A stretch of 64,000 bases of DNA from Bradyrhizobium diazoefficiens (GTDB lineage Bacteria > Pseudomonadota > Alphaproteobacteria > Rhizobiales > Xanthobacteraceae). Positions within the stretch are counted from its first letter, which is position 1, and every line of letters starts with the position of its first letter. Both the position numbers and the translations under genes were made by a program. Location of the stretch: positions 2,229,001 to 2,293,000 of the forward strand of contig NZ_CP067100.1 of NCBI RefSeq assembly GCF_016616235.1, written 5' to 3'. This document shows, piece by piece, positions 63,949-64,000 of this stretch. The notes beneath the pieces are model-generated. The model was not told the origin of the DNA and did no database searches. It saw only the letters and a program-made list of their open reading frames with translations.

Positions 63949-64000
63949 GTTCCGTGCACATCAAGATATCCTCGCGGTTTTCGCCGAACGTTAAGCATGT

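Overview
The window looks like a chromosomal segment of an alphaproteobacterium close to Bradyrhizobium or Rhodopseudomonas. This is inferred from very high GC, a division cluster ending in a long FtsZ, MurB/Ddl/FtsQ/FtsA/FtsZ/LpxC/BamD/RecN/LigA in one run, a Flp-type pilin, tartrate and TRAP transport genes, and many short palindromic intergenic repeats. No rRNA, tRNA, CRISPR array or phage genes were seen.

Layout. Positions 1-12719 hold envelope and division genes, all on the plus strand: murB (5' end cut off), ddl, ftsQ, ftsA, ftsZ, lpxC, bamD, recN and ligA. Positions 12884-18500 carry a Bcr/CflA-like efflux pump, an aminopeptidase P, a small basic protein, prmA, a Flp pilin and a small secreted protein. 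Positions 18573-28182 carry an FAD oxidoreductase, a fused membrane/spermidine-synthase-like protein, an alpha/beta hydrolase, an L,D-transpeptidase, a glycine-zipper protein, a two-gene ABC exporter and a secreted hydrolase-like protein. Positions 28187-34436 look like a catabolic locus. It has decayed remnants of an HMG-CoA lyase and a CaiB-type CoA-transferase, then an intact GDSL autotransporter, a LivJ-like binding protein, an aldehyde dehydrogenase and an XRE-cupin regulator.

Positions 34655-46337 contain a TMEM175-like channel, an Asp-nucleophile hydrolase divergent from a CGNR regulator, a LysM protein paralogous to the one at 27457, a tartrate-dehydrogenase/transporter/LysR set, an aspartate-dehydrogenase-like gene, a sorbosone-dehydrogenase-like protein, and a three-gene Mpo1-like/epimerase/ICMT-like operon. 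Positions 46492-55087 hold an OmpA-like protein with a Cys-rich partner, a HicB-like protein directly behind uvrD, a DUF1328 protein, a thioesterase, an LDHD-type FAD oxidase, a Gly/His-rich secreted protein and a hypothetical. A 1202-bp IS5-type element sits at 55228-56429. It is followed by a secreted metacaspase-like protein (minus strand), a TRAP operon (DctP, fused DctQM, 2-hydroxyacid dehydrogenase) and an MFS carrier.

The most striking signals are repeat-driven. A palindromic element lies in frame inside uvrD. The IS element is inserted in the loop of a hairpin, with an apparent 8-bp target duplication. One palindromic element supplies the stop codons of both convergent genes it separates. 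There are also well-formed operator candidates: two 31-bp inverted repeats 42 bp apart before the CGNR regulator, and a perfect TTATA-N11-TATAA site before the LysR gene. All functional names come from reading the translated sequence; no database search was run.
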